DNA of 64,000 nucleotides, taken from contig NZ_JABGCJ010000003.1 of NCBI RefSeq assembly GCF_019799965.1, positions 124,001 through 188,000 on the forward strand. The letters are read 5' to 3'. The stretch is from Modestobacter italicus (GTDB lineage Bacteria > Actinomycetota > Actinomycetes > Mycobacteriales > Geodermatophilaceae). The notes under the pieces are model-generated. The model worked only from the letters and a program-made list of their open reading frames with translations. It searched no databases and was not told the DNA's origin. Below are positions 9,589 to 18,285 of the stretch, one piece after another; the first letter of the stretch is position 1, and the number at the start of each line of letters is the position of its first letter. A program made the translations under genes and the position numbers.

Positions 9589-11355
9589 TCAGCTGGTGAT
9601 GGCGCCCTGCGCGGCCGAGCCGACGAGCTTGGCGTACTTGCCGAGGACGCCCCGGGTGTAGCGGGGAGCCGGCGGCGCCCAGCCCTCCCGGCGGCGGGCC
9701 AGCTCCTCGTCGTCCACCAGCAGCTCGAGGGTCCGGGCAGCCAGGTCCAGGCGGATGCGGTCACCGTCGCGGACGAAGGCGATCGGACCACCGTCGGCCG
9801 CCTCCGGCGCGATGTGGCCGACGCACAGCCCGGTGGTGCCGCCGGAGAACCGGCCGTCGGTGAGCAGCAGCACGTCCTTGCCCAGCCCGGCGCCCTTGAT
9901 CGCCCCGGTGACGGCGAGCATCTCGCGCATGCCGGGGCCGCCGCGGGGCCCCTCGTAGCGGATCACCACGACGTCGTCCTTCTTCAGCGTGCCCTCGGTG
10001 ACGGCGTCCATCGCGCCCTGCTCACCGTCGAAGACGCGGGCGGTGCCGTCGAAGACGTCGGCGTCGAAGCCGGCGGACTTGACCACCGCGCCCTCCGGCG
10101 CCAGCGAGCCGCGCAGGACCGTCAGCCCGCCGGTCTTGTGGATGGGGTCGGCCATCGCGCGGATGATCGCGCCGTCGGGGTCCGGCGGGCTGATCTCGGC
10201 CAGGTTCTCCGCCAGCGTCCGGCCGGTCACGGTGAGCACGTCGCCGTGCAGCAGACCGGCGTCCAGCAGCGCCCGCATGACCACCGGCACGCCACCGATC
10301 CGGTCGACGTCGGTCATCACGTACCGGCCGAAGGGCTTGACGTCGGCCAGGTGCGGCGTCCGGTCACCGATCCGGTTGAAGTCGTCGAGGGTGAGGTCGA
10401 CGTCGGCCTCGTGGGCGATCGCCATCAGGTGCAGGACGGCGTTGGTCGAGCCACCCAGCGCCATGGCCACGGTGATGGCGTTCTCGAAGGCCTCCTTGGT
10501 CATGATCTGCCGCGCGGTGATCCCCTTGCGCAGCAGCTCCACGACGGCCTCGCCGGAGGCGACCGCGATGGCGTCCCGGCGGGCGTCCGGCGCCGGCGGG
10601 GCGGCGCTGCCGGGCAGGGCCATGCCCAGCGCCTCCGCGACGCTGGCCATCGTGTTGGCGGTGTACATCCCGCCGCACGAGCCCATCCCGGGGCAGGCGG
10701 CCTTCTCGATGGCGGTCAGCTCGTCGCGGGTGATCTTCCCGGCGGCGCAGGCGCCGACGCCCTCGAAGACGTCGATCAGGGTGAGGTCCTTGTCGCCCAG
10801 CTTCCCCGGCAGGGTGGAGCCGGAGTAGACGAAGACGCTGGCCAGGTCGAGCCGGGCGGCGGCCATCAGCATGCCGGGCAGCGACTTGTCGCAGCCGGCG
10901 AGCAGCACCGTGCCGTCCAGCCGCTCGGCGAACACGACGGTCTCGACCGAGTCGGCGATCACCTCGCGGGAGACCAGCGAGGCGCGCATGCCCTCGTGGC
11001 CCATCGAGATGCCGTCGGAGACGGAGATGGTGCCGAACTCCAGCGGGTAGCCACCGGCGGCGTGCACGCCCTCCTTGGCCCGCTTGGCCAGCCGGTCCAG
11101 CGACAGGTTGCACGGGGTGATCTCGTTCCAGGACGAGGCCACGCCGACCTGCGGCTTGGCGAAGTCGTCGTCGCCCATGCCGACGGCACGGAGCATGGCG
11201 CGGGCCGGGGCCTTGGCGTCCCCGTCGGTCACCTCGCGGCTGCGGGGCTTGACGTCGACGGTGCGGTCGCTGGCGGGGCGGTCTTCGACGGTCGTCACGA
11301 CCGGCGATGGTAGGCCGGTCGCTGCCGGCCCGGCGGTGGGCTGGGTGGTCGTCAT
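9589..11355 (-). CDS. ilvD: Dihydroxy-acid dehydratase
   Basis: IlvD dehydrates dihydroxyisovalerate and dihydroxymethylvalerate, the third shared step of valine and isoleucine synthesis, using an Fe-S cluster. The ATG at 11355 follows AGGAG at a good distance and gives 588 residues. An upstream in-frame extension is noise. Cluster ligands are visible in CDKSLPGM (near 153) and [17 protein letters not shown] (near 220), with [17 protein letters not shown] near the C terminus. About 40 N-terminal residues precede the conserved core. It is separate from ilvBNC, and the symporter-type gene upstream (stop 13 bases before this ATG) may be cotranscribed with it. Confidence 0.96.
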   Translation of the reverse strand: MTTTQPTAGPAATGLPSPVVTTVEDRPASDRTVDVKPRSREVTDGDAKAPARAMLRAVGMGDDDFAKPQVGVASSWNEITPCNLSLDRLAKRAKEGVHAAGGYPLEFGTISVSDGISMGHEGMRASLVSREVIADSVETVVFAERLDGTVLLAGCDKSLPGMLMAAARLDLASVFVYSGSTLPGKLGDKDLTLIDVFEGVGACAAGKITRDELTAIEKAACPGMGSCGGMYTANTMASVAEALGMALPGSAAPPAPDARRDAIAVASGEAVVELLRKGITARQIMTKEAFENAITVAMALGGSTNAVLHLMAIAHEADVDLTLDDFNRIGDRTPHLADVKPFGRYVMTDVDRIGGVPVVMRALLDAGLLHGDVLTVTGRTLAENLAEISPPDPDGAIIRAMADPIHKTGGLTVLRGSLAPEGAVVKSAGFDADVFDGTARVFDGEQGAMDAVTEGTLKKDDVVVIRYEGPRGGPGMREMLAVTGAIKGAGLGKDVLLLTDGRFSGGTTGLCVGHIAPEAADGGPIAFVRDGDRIRLDLAARTLELLVDDEELARRREGWAPPAPRYTRGVLGKYAKLVGSAAQGAITS

Positions 11356-11368
11356 GGCGTGCTCCTGA

Positions 11369-12346
11369 TCAGTTGCGGGAGCCGGGGGCACCGGCGGGGA
11401 GGGTGGGGTCGGCGTCGGCCGCGGCGCTGCGACGGGCCCAGTGGCCGGCCAGCAGGGAGCCCGAGACGTTGTGCCAGACGGAGAACAGCGCCGCCGGCAG
11501 CGCGGCGGCGGCGGAGAAGTGCGCGGTGGCCAGTGCGGCGGCCAGGCCGGAGTTCTGCATGCCAACCTCGATGCTGACCGCCCGCCTGCCCTGCTCGTCG
11601 AACCCGCAGGCGCGGGCCACCGCGTAGCCCAGCGCCAGGCCCAGCAGGTTGTGCGCGACGACGGCCACGACGAGCAGCAGGCCGACCGAGAGCAGGGTGT
11701 CCGCGCTGGCCGCGACGACGATGGTCACCACCACGGCGATCCCGGCGACCGAGACCAGGGGCAGCAGGTCCAGGAGCCGCTCGATCAGCCGCGGGACGAG
11801 CCGGCGCAGCAGCAGCCCGAGCAGGACCGGCACCAGCACGATCTGCACGATCGAGGTGAACAGCCCGGCGCCGTCGACCGGGAGGTACTCACCGGCCAGC
11901 CAGAGCACCAGCAGCGGGGTGAGCAGGGGGGCCAACAGGGTGGAGACCGACGTCATCGCCACCGACAGGGCGGTGTCCCCGCGGGCCAGGTAGACGATCA
12001 CGTTGGAGGCGGTGCCACCCGGGGCGGAGCCGACCAGCACCATGCCGGCCGACAGCGCCGGGGACAGGTCGAGCACCTCGGCGATCCCGAACGCCAGCCC
12101 GGGCATGACGACGAACTGCGCGGCCACGCCGGCCACCAGCGCCCACGGCCGGCGCGCGACGATGGCGAAGTCGACCGGCCGCAGGGTCATGCCCATGCCG
12201 AGCATGATCAGCGCGAGCAGCCAGGGCACGGCCGCCGTCCCGCCGGCGAAGGCGCCGGGCACCAGCAGCGCCAGCGCCCCGGCCAGCACGACGATCACCG
12301 CGAACCACCGCCCGGCGAAGCCGCTGACCCGTCTGACCGTCTCCAC
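11369..12346 (-). CDS. Bile acid:sodium symporter-family (BASS) carrier
   Basis: A 325-residue membrane protein with about nine or ten hydrophobic segments and the family features GMTLRP, a glycine/alanine-rich segment with [19 protein letters not shown] and [14 protein letters not shown] members move sodium with organic anions such as pantoate, pyruvate or 2-keto acids. The GTG at 12346 has GGAGGAG six bases upstream. The first ATG, some 105 bases upstream, lies across the divergent promoter and is rejected. Gene order with ilvD suggests a keto-acid-related substrate, which is inference. The divergent regulator probably controls it. Confidence 0.85.
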   Translation of the reverse strand: METVRRVSGFAGRWFAVIVVLAGALALLVPGAFAGGTAAVPWLLALIMLGMGMTLRPVDFAIVARRPWALVAGVAAQFVVMPGLAFGIAEVLDLSPALSAGMVLVGSAPGGTASNVIVYLARGDTALSVAMTSVSTLLAPLLTPLLVLWLAGEYLPVDGAGLFTSIVQIVLVPVLLGLLLRRLVPRLIERLLDLLPLVSVAGIAVVVTIVVAASADTLLSVGLLLVVAVVAHNLLGLALGYAVARACGFDEQGRRAVSIEVGMQNSGLAAALATAHFSAAAALPAALFSVWHNVSGSLLAGHWARRSAAADADPTLPAGAPGSRN

Positions 12347-12457
12347 GCCGTCTCCTCCCCCGTGCCTGTCGGTCCAGGGTGCGGTCGATCGGCGGGGTGG
12401 ACAAGGACAGCGATGATGCTGGTACCAGTACCACCACCGACAGGAGGGCATCGACCC
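12347..12457. promoter_or_regulatory. divergent promoter region with 14-bp operator palindrome
   Basis: The gap between the BASS carrier (minus) and the XRE regulator (plus) contains TGGTACCAGTACCA at 12420-12433, six-base inverted arms separated by CA. On the plus strand TGGACA lies upstream at a plausible -35 distance from TACCAG. This is the expected place for the regulator to bind and control itself and the carrier. Confidence 0.6.
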
Positions 12458-13285
12458 GTGGACCGGTCATCCAGGACCGAGCTCGCCGCGTTCCTGCGTT
12501 CGCGGCGCCGGCAGGTCGACCCCAGCGGCCTGGGCGTCCCGGTCAGCGGCCAGCGCCGCACCCCCGGGCTGCGCCGGGAGGAGGTCGCGCTGCTGTCCGG
12601 CGTGAGCCACACCTGGTACACGTGGCTGGAGCAGGGCCGGGACATCCGGCCGTCCCGTCAGGTGGTGGACGCCGTCGCCCGCACCCTGCAGATGTCCCCG
12701 GCCGAGCACCAGTACGTGCTGCGGCTGGCCGGCCACGCCGCCTCCGCTCCCGCCGAGCCCGGCCGGGCGCAGGTGCCGGCGCACGCCCAGCGGCTGCTGG
12801 ACGCGCTCGGCGACTCCCCCGCCTACGTGATCACCCGCAGCTGGTCGATCGTCGGCTGGAACGCCGCCTACGCCCGCTTCTACCCGGGGGTCGCGACCGC
12901 CCCGGCCGCCGACCGCAACCTGCTGTGGGTGGTGTTCACCGACCCCTACGTGCGGGAGCTGCTCGGCGACTGGACCACCGACAGCCGGCGGTTCCTCACC
13001 CAGTTCCGGGCCGAGGTCGGCGCCCGGCTGCACGACGCCGACGTCGTCGACCTGCTCACCCGGCTGCAGGAGGCCAGCTTGCACTTCCGGGCCGGCTGGG
13101 CCAGCCACGACGTGGACTCGTTCAGCTCCAGCGAGCGGCGCTTCGAGCACCCGACGGTCGGCACCCTGCTGCTGGAGCACCACCAGCTGACCCTGGCCGA
13201 CTCCCCCGACCTGCAGCTGGTCGTCTACACCGCGGCCGCGGGGTCCGACAGCGCCGCCCGGCTGGCCCGGCTCAGCGCCGACTGA
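12458..13285 (+). CDS. XRE-family regulator with MmyB-like ligand-binding domain
   Basis: A 275-residue regulator. The helix-turn-helix domain (about residues 20-85) contains RRTPGLRREEVALLSGVSHTWYTWLEQGRDIRPS, the form typical of the actinobacterial helix-turn-helix plus MmyB-like family. The C-terminal part (about 105-260), with SWSIVGWNAAYARFYPG and FEHPTVGTLLLEHHQL, is the PAS-like ligand-binding domain that binds fatty-acid-like ligands in related proteins. The GTG start has AGGAGG ten bases upstream. Divergent arrangement with the BASS carrier suggests local control of it through the palindrome at 12420-12433. Confidence 0.88.
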   Translation: MDRSSRTELAAFLRSRRRQVDPSGLGVPVSGQRRTPGLRREEVALLSGVSHTWYTWLEQGRDIRPSRQVVDAVARTLQMSPAEHQYVLRLAGHAASAPAEPGRAQVPAHAQRLLDALGDSPAYVITRSWSIVGWNAAYARFYPGVATAPAADRNLLWVVFTDPYVRELLGDWTTDSRRFLTQFRAEVGARLHDADVVDLLTRLQEASLHFRAGWASHDVDSFSSSERRFEHPTVGTLLLEHHQLTLADSPDLQLVVYTAAAGSDSAARLARLSAD

Positions 13286-13316
13286 GCCCGGCCGGTGCGT
13301 CTGGGACGATGCGGGG

Positions 13317-13697
13317 GTGGCAGTCGCTCGCATGCGGATGAGCCGGACCGCGCTCCTCCCGGTCGTGTTCCTGGCGTTCTGCGTCCTCCCGCTGGCCGCC
13401 GCCTCACCGTGGCTGCTGGTGCTGTTCGCCGTCCCCGCCGCGCTGGCCGCCTGGGTGCTCCGGGTCGGGGTGGACGTCGGCGACGCCGGGGTGACGGCGC
13501 GCTCGCTGGTGGGCGCGCGCACCGTGGGCTGGCCCGACCTGGCCGGGATCCGGGTCGGCGAGCGCGGTGACCTGTGGCTGGTCACTGGCGCCGGCACCCA
13601 GGTGCGCCTGCCGGTGCTGCGCGCCCGCGACCTGCCCCGGCTCGCCGCCCTCTCCGGCGGCCGCATCCCCGACCCCGAGGCACCCACGCACCCCTGA
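13317..13697 (+). CDS. Small PH-domain membrane protein
   Basis: A 126-residue protein with two hydrophobic segments (about 10-50) followed by a small beta-rich domain (VGDAGVTARSLVGARTVGWPDLAGIRVG, then VRLPVLRARDLPRLA) that matches the bacterial PH domain found in mycobacterial low-molecular-weight antigen 6-type proteins. Function is unknown. The GTG start is preceded by GACGAT with six bases between, so the message is probably leaderless. It converges on the 2-hydroxyacid dehydrogenase with a palindromic element between them. Confidence 0.8.
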   Translation: MAVARMRMSRTALLPVVFLAFCVLPLAAASPWLLVLFAVPAALAAWVLRVGVDVGDAGVTARSLVGARTVGWPDLAGIRVGERGDLWLVTGAGTQVRLPVLRARDLPRLAALSGGRIPDPEAPTHP

Positions 13698-13710
13698 CAC
13701 CCCCGCGTCC

Positions 13711-13769
13711 GGCCCCCTTGCAGGGTCCCGCGGCGTGCGGAGCGCGTCGTAGGGGGCAAGGGGGCCCTT
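13711..13769 (-). repeat. stop-associated palindromic element, copy 2
   Basis: On the minus strand the element starts directly after the TAG stop of the 2-hydroxyacid dehydrogenase with AAGGGCCCCCTTGC and closes with GCAAGGGGGCC, an 11-base-pair perfect outer stem. The interior contains CGCGGGACCCT, matching other copies. It lies between convergent genes and could terminate both transcripts. Confidence 0.75.
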
Positions 13770-14732
13770 CTAGTACTCGTCGACCACGTTCTGCAGCGGC
13801 TCCCCCGCCAGCACCCGCCGGAGCTGGTCGGTGACCGCCGCGGCGGCCCGGGCGTTGGTCTCCGGCACCGCCCCGCCCACGTGCGGGGTGAGCAGCAGTC
13901 CCGGGGCCGACCAGAGCGGGTGCCCCTCGGGCAGCGGCTCGGGCTCGGTCACGTCCAGGGCGGCCCGCAGCCGGCCCGAGGCCAGCTCGGCCAGCAGCGC
14001 GTCGGTGTCGACGACCACGCCGCGGGCGGCGTTGACCAGCAGTGCGTCGTCCTTCATCGCGGCCAGGAACGCGGCGTCGACCAGGCCGGTGGTCTGCGGG
14101 GTCACCGGGACGATGAGCACCACCACGTCGGCCTCGGGCAGCAGCTCGGGCAGCTCGTCGATGCCGTGCACGCCGTCCCGGGCGGTGCGGGCGACGTAGG
14201 TGAGCTCGACGTCGAAGCCGGCCATCATCCGGCCGATGGTGCGGCCGATGTCCCCGGCGCCGACCATCAGCACCTTGGCGCCGACCAGCGAGTGCTCGGT
14301 GCGGAAGTCCCAGCGGCCGGCGTCCTGCGCGCGGGTGAAGTGCGGGATCCCGCGCTGCGCGGCCAGCGTCGCCGCGACCGCCCACTCCGCCGTCGAAGGG
14401 GTGTGCGCGCCGCGGGCGTTGCACAGGGTGACCCGCTCGGGCAGCCGGCCGACGAACTTCTCCGCCCCGGCGCTCATCAGCTGGACCAGCCGCAGCCCGG
14501 GCAGCGCGTCGAGCACGTCGGCGTCGACGTCCCCGCCACCGCGCGGCACCATCACCTGGGCCTGCGCCGCCTCGCCGGTCGGCACCCCCTCGGCAGGGTC
14601 GAAGCGGTGGGCGCGGACCCGCGGCGACACCGCCTCGACCGCCTCGACGAGAGCGCGGGAGGGCACGAGGACGTGCAGCGTCTCCTCGGGACCCAGCGGC
14701 AGGACGGGGGCGGGGGCGGTCGCGTCGGGCAC
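13770..14732 (-). CDS. D-2-hydroxyacid dehydrogenase (NAD-binding)
   Basis: A 320-residue oxidoreductase of the D-isomer 2-hydroxyacid dehydrogenase family. The dinucleotide-binding motif is VGAGDIGRTIG (near 157). Catalytic residues are visible: Arg in NAARGVVVD (near 235), Glu in VTEPEPLPEGHPLW (near 261) and His in LTPHVGG (near 284). It lacks the C-terminal ACT region of SerA, so phosphoglycerate dehydrogenase is unlikely; glyoxylate/hydroxypyruvate or another 2-keto acid is possible. The GTG start lies eight bases after TAGGGT (14741-14746), suggesting a leaderless transcript divergent from the lipoprotein gene. Confidence 0.88.
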   Translation of the reverse strand: MPDATAPAPVLPLGPEETLHVLVPSRALVEAVEAVSPRVRAHRFDPAEGVPTGEAAQAQVMVPRGGGDVDADVLDALPGLRLVQLMSAGAEKFVGRLPERVTLCNARGAHTPSTAEWAVAATLAAQRGIPHFTRAQDAGRWDFRTEHSLVGAKVLMVGAGDIGRTIGRMMAGFDVELTYVARTARDGVHGIDELPELLPEADVVVLIVPVTPQTTGLVDAAFLAAMKDDALLVNAARGVVVDTDALLAELASGRLRAALDVTEPEPLPEGHPLWSAPGLLLTPHVGGAVPETNARAAAAVTDQLRRVLAGEPLQNVVDEY

Positions 14733-14813
14733 GGTCCCCGACCCTAGGCGGCAGCCCGCCGGGCGGCGCGCGGGGCCGGATGCACCGACCGGCGCCGCCG
14801 TACTGTTGCGGGG
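14733..14813. promoter_or_regulatory. divergent leaderless promoters
   Basis: The 81-base gap holds two -10 boxes: TAGGGT for the minus-strand dehydrogenase (14741-14746, eight bases from its GTG) and TACTGT for the plus-strand lipoprotein gene (14801-14806, seven bases from its GTG). Neither gene has a Shine-Dalgarno sequence. Confidence 0.6.
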
Positions 14814-15989
14814 GTGGGACGGCGGACGACGGCGCGCGGCGCCCGGCGGATGACCACACCCGTGGCCCGGGCGATCAGCGCGGCCACGCTGGGCTGCCTG
14901 CTGCTGGCCGGCTGCGGCGGCGGCTACGAGCCCGCCGGCCCGTTCCGCGAGCAGGCCGAGGGGCCGCCGCCGCAGGTCGGCCCGCCGGTGGAGAGCAGCC
15001 CCGCCCCGGTCCCCGGCGAGCCCTCCACCCCCGGCTCCCAGGACGAGCAGGACGGCGACCCGGCGGTCGTGGCCACCGGCCTCGCCGTCCCCACCGGCAT
15101 CGCGCTGCTGCCCGACGGCACCGCCGTGGTCGGCGAGCGGGACACCGGACGGCTGCTGCAGGTCTTCCCCGACCGTTCGCCGGCGCAGGAGCTGATGACC
15201 CTCCCCGGCGTCGACGGCACCGGGGACGGCGGGCTGCTCGGCCTGGCGGTCTCCCCCACCTTCGCCGAGGACGGGCTGCTCTACGCCTACGTCTCGACCC
15301 CCACCGACAACCGCGTCGTCCGCTTCCCGCTGGGCGGCACCCCCAACCCGGTGGTCACCGGCATCCCACGCGGCGAGGTGCACAACGGCGGTGGCCTGCT
15401 GTTCGGGCTGGACGGCACGCTGTTCGTCGGCACCGGCGACGTCGGCAACCCGGCGTTGGCCGCGGACCCGGCGTCGCTGGCCGGGAAGGTGCTGGCCGTC
15501 GACGTCTTCGGCCAGCCGGTCGGGACCGGGCCGGTGTACACCAGCGGCCATCAGGACGTGACCGCGATCTGCACCGGCGACGGCGAGCAGCTCTACGCCA
15601 CCGACGACTCGCTCACCGGCCCCGACGAGCTGAACGCCCTGCAGGCCGGCGGTGCCTACGGCAGCGATGGCACCGCCCCGGTGCTGACCGTGCCGGCCGA
15701 GGACGGCGGGCTGGGTGGCTGCGCGGTCGCCGGCCCCTACGTCCTGCTCGGAGCCCTGGACGGGCAGCGGGTGCACGTGGTCGAGCTCGACGGCACCGGG
15801 GTCCCGGTGGAGGAGCCCGAGCCGTTCCTCGCCGACGAGTACGGCCGGCTGCGCAGCCTGGCCCTCGACGCGCAGGGTGCGCTGTGGATCACCACGTCCA
15901 ACCGGGACGGGGTGGGCACCCCGGTCGAGGACGACGACCGCGTGCTCCGGGTGCAGCCGCCCGCGGCCGGAGGCGGCTCCCCGCTGTAG
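14814..15989 (+). CDS. Glucose/sorbosone dehydrogenase-type lipoprotein
   Basis: A 391-residue exported lipoprotein. The signal peptide has a lipobox (LLLAGC, Cys near residue 33), then a Pro/Gly/Ser linker to about residue 80. The rest is a beta-propeller of the soluble glucose dehydrogenase/sorbosone dehydrogenase family: PTGIALLPDGTAVVGERDTG, GDGGLLGLAVSPTFAEDGLLYAYVS, and VHNGGGLLFGLDGTLFVGTGD, which carries the family histidine. Members use PQQ to oxidise sugars, but substrate and cofactor cannot be read here. The GTG start lies seven bases after TACTGT, so a leaderless message is likely. Confidence 0.85.
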   Translation: MGRRTTARGARRMTTPVARAISAATLGCLLLAGCGGGYEPAGPFREQAEGPPPQVGPPVESSPAPVPGEPSTPGSQDEQDGDPAVVATGLAVPTGIALLPDGTAVVGERDTGRLLQVFPDRSPAQELMTLPGVDGTGDGGLLGLAVSPTFAEDGLLYAYVSTPTDNRVVRFPLGGTPNPVVTGIPRGEVHNGGGLLFGLDGTLFVGTGDVGNPALAADPASLAGKVLAVDVFGQPVGTGPVYTSGHQDVTAICTGDGEQLYATDDSLTGPDELNALQAGGAYGSDGTAPVLTVPAEDGGLGGCAVAGPYVLLGALDGQRVHVVELDGTGVPVEEPEPFLADEYGRLRSLALDAQGALWITTSNRDGVGTPVEDDDRVLRVQPPAAGGGSPL

Positions 15990-16003
15990 CCGCCGGCTCG
16001 GCG

Positions 16004-16552
16004 TCAGGTCGGCCGGGTGAAGCGGTGGACGACGTGGGCCGGCGGGTCGACCGGGTTGTCCGGGACCAGGTCTCCGGCCGCGTACCGGGCGGCGCCGGCC
16101 CGCTCCAGCGCCCGCCAGGAGGCGACGTTGCCCAGCGCCACCGGGACGAGCACGTCCTCGGCGTCCGGGTGGTCGGCGAAGCCGCGGGCGACCGCGGCGG
16201 CGATCATCGCCGCGCCCAGCCCCCGGCGGCGCGCCGACGGCTCACCGACCAGGTAGTCGATGCTGAGCGCCCCGGCGGGCACCGGGCAGACCGCCGACAG
16301 CTCGGACAGCGACTCGGGCTCGTCGGCGAACGCGTACACCTGGACGAGCCCGAACGGCTCCCCCTCGTGCACCCCGAGGTACACCGCGGTCGGGTCCGTG
16401 CCCTCGATGCTGGGCCCGAACCGCTGCTCGACCGCCGCGGGGCTCGGGTCGTCGTCCCACCACCGGGCGACCAGCGGCTCGGCCAGCCAGCGGCTGAGCA
16501 GCGGGAGGTCTGCCCGGGTGAGCGGGCGCAGCTCGACGGTGGGCAGCTCCAC
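16004..16552 (-). CDS. GNAT acetyltransferase, AAC(6')-like
   Basis: A 182-residue GNAT-fold acetyltransferase. The acetyl-CoA-binding loop is ARRRGLGAAMI (near 110). The N-terminal pattern LSRWLAEPLVARWWDD, the middle GEPFGLVQVYAF and SIDYLVGEPSA resemble the aminoglycoside 6'-acetyltransferase / IucB-like group. The natural substrate is unknown, and the resemblance does not prove resistance. The GTG start is nine bases after the gatB stop codon, so it is probably the last gene of the gatCAB transcript. Confidence 0.8.
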   Translation of the reverse strand: MELPTVELRPLTRADLPLLSRWLAEPLVARWWDDDPSPAAVEQRFGPSIEGTDPTAVYLGVHEGEPFGLVQVYAFADEPESLSELSAVCPVPAGALSIDYLVGEPSARRRGLGAAMIAAAVARGFADHPDAEDVLVPVALGNVASWRALERAGAARYAAGDLVPDNPVDPPAHVVHRFTRPT

Positions 16553-16561
16553 CGGGCCAGG

Positions 16562-18073
16562 CTAGGAGCCCAGCACCCGCTCCTCCAGCATCCGCTTCAC
16601 GGTGGGCGCATCGGCCTTGCCGCGGGTGGTCTTCATGACCGCCCCGACCAGGGCGCCCAGCGCCTGCACCTTGCCCGCCTTGACCTTGGCGATGACGTCG
16701 GGGGCCCCGGCGATCGCGGCCTCGACGGCGGCGACGAGCTCGTCGGACTCCCCCATCACCGCCAGCCCCTGCGCCTCCACGACGGCGGCCGGGTCGCCCT
16801 CGCCGGCGAGCACCCGGTCGAGCACCTGCCGGGCCAGCCCGTCGTTGATGGTGCCGTCGTTGACCAGTCCGACCAGCTCGGCGACCTGCGTGGGGGTGAC
16901 CGCCAGCTCGGCCAGCTCTACGCCGGCGTCGTTGGCCCGCCGGGCCAGGTCACCCAGCCACCACTTGCGGGCATCACCCGGCGCGGCCCCGGCGGCGACG
17001 GTCTCCTCGACCAGGCCGAGGGCGCCGGCGTTGGCCAGCCAGGTCATCTCGGTGGCCGAGATGCCCCACTCCTGCTGCAGCCGCGCCCGGCGGGCAGCCG
17101 GCAGCTCGGGCAGCGACGCCCGCAACGACTCGATCCAGTCGGCGTCCGGGGCGAGCGGGACCAGGTCGGGCTCGGGGAAGTACCGGTAGTCGGTCGCCTC
17201 CTCCTTGCTGCGCCCGGAGGAGGTGCTGCCGGTGTCCTCGTGGAAGTGCCGGGTCTCCTGCACCACCCGGCCACCGTCGTCCAGCACGGCCGCCTGCCGG
17301 CGCATCTCGAAGCGGACGGCGCGCTCCACCGACCGCAGCGAGTTCACGTTCTTGGTCTCGGTGCGCGTCCCCCACTCCAGGGCGCCGACCGGGTTGAGCG
17401 AGATGTTGACGTCGCAGCGCAGGCTGCCCTGCTCCATCCGCACGTCGGAGGCGCCGAGGGCCTGCACGATCTCGCGCAGCTCGGTGACGTAGGCGCGGGC
17501 CACCTCAGGGGCCTTCGCCCCGGCCCCGGGCACCGGGCGGGTGACGATCTCCACGAGCGGGATGCCGGCCCGGTTGAAGTCGATCAGCGAGTGGTCGGCG
17601 CCGTGGATGCGCCCGGTGGCGCCACCGACGTGCAGGTTCTTGCCGGTGTCCTCCTCCAGGTGCACCCGCTCGATCTCCACGCGGTACGTCTCGCCGTCGA
17701 CCTCGACGTCCAGGTGCCCGGCGGTGCACAGCGGCTCGTCGTACTGGCTGGTCTGGAAGCCCTTGGGGATGTCCGGGTAGAAGTAGTTCTTCCGGGCGAA
17801 GCGGGACCAGCTGGCGATCCGGCAGCCCAGCGCGAGGCCGATCCGGATGGTCGCCTCGATCGCGGCGGCGTTGGCCACCGGGAGCGAGCCGGGCATGCCG
17901 AGGCAGACCGGGCAGGTCTGGGTGTTCGGCTCGGCACCGAAGGTGGTGGCACAGCCGCAGAACATCTTCGAGGCGGTGCCCAGCTCGACGTGGGTCTCCA
18001 GGCCGATCACCGGCTCGTACCGGGTCAGCAGCTCGTCGTAGTCCACCAGCCGGTCGCCCATGGTGCTGGTCAC
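16562..18073 (-). CDS. gatB: Asp/Glu-tRNA amidotransferase subunit B
   Basis: GatB binds misacylated Glu-tRNA(Gln) or Asp-tRNA(Asn) and phosphorylates the acyl group before amidation by GatA. The 503-residue protein has the signature region [18 protein letters not shown] and [18 protein letters not shown] (zinc cysteines), [18 protein letters not shown] and [14 protein letters not shown], with the C-terminal helical/YqeY-like tRNA-binding tail. The GTG start overlaps the previous stop codon (GTGA) and has GGAGG eight bases upstream. A second possible start, ATG, is four codons downstream. Confidence 0.96.
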   Translation of the reverse strand: MTSTMGDRLVDYDELLTRYEPVIGLETHVELGTASKMFCGCATTFGAEPNTQTCPVCLGMPGSLPVANAAAIEATIRIGLALGCRIASWSRFARKNYFYPDIPKGFQTSQYDEPLCTAGHLDVEVDGETYRVEIERVHLEEDTGKNLHVGGATGRIHGADHSLIDFNRAGIPLVEIVTRPVPGAGAKAPEVARAYVTELREIVQALGASDVRMEQGSLRCDVNISLNPVGALEWGTRTETKNVNSLRSVERAVRFEMRRQAAVLDDGGRVVQETRHFHEDTGSTSSGRSKEEATDYRYFPEPDLVPLAPDADWIESLRASLPELPAARRARLQQEWGISATEMTWLANAGALGLVEETVAAGAAPGDARKWWLGDLARRANDAGVELAELAVTPTQVAELVGLVNDGTINDGLARQVLDRVLAGEGDPAAVVEAQGLAVMGESDELVAAVEAAIAGAPDVIAKVKAGKVQALGALVGAVMKTTRGKADAPTVKRMLEERVLGS

Positions 18074-18285
18074 TGCTCGTCCTCCAGGTGCGTGCGCTCG
18101 CCGGCTGGCCGGGTCTGCTGGGTGGGTGCTGCCGCGCGTCCGGTGAACCAGGCGCCGACCGCGGTGAGCAGGCCCAGGACGATGAAGACCGCGAAGATCG
18201 CGCGGTCGGTCACCACCCAGAGCACGATGCCGGCGACGATGACGAAGGCGGTCAGCCCCCAGGCGGCCTTCAGCGGGCCGTTCAC
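18070..18285 (-). CDS. Small two-segment membrane protein between gatA and gatB
   Basis: A 71-residue protein with two hydrophobic segments (about 7-28 and 31-52) and a charged C-terminal tail ([13 protein letters not shown]). It overlaps gatA upstream and gatB downstream by four bases each, so it should be translated whenever they are. The function is not known to me. In M. tuberculosis this position, as I remember, is occupied by a phosphofructokinase gene, so the slot is variable. Confidence 0.75.
   Translation of the reverse strand: MNGPLKAAWGLTAFVIVAGIVLWVVTDRAIFAVFIVLGLLTAVGAWFTGRAAAPTQQTRPAGERTHLEDEQ

Noticed and set aside
14733-15776. Longer N terminus for the 2-hydroxyacid dehydrogenase
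   Set aside because: The frame upstream of 14732 is the complement of the lipoprotein gene, with no family similarity; a -10 box lies just before the chosen GTG.
16004-16552. Aminoglycoside resistance gene
   Set aside because: The resemblance to AAC(6') is at family level only; the gene is in a core translation operon with no mobile context.
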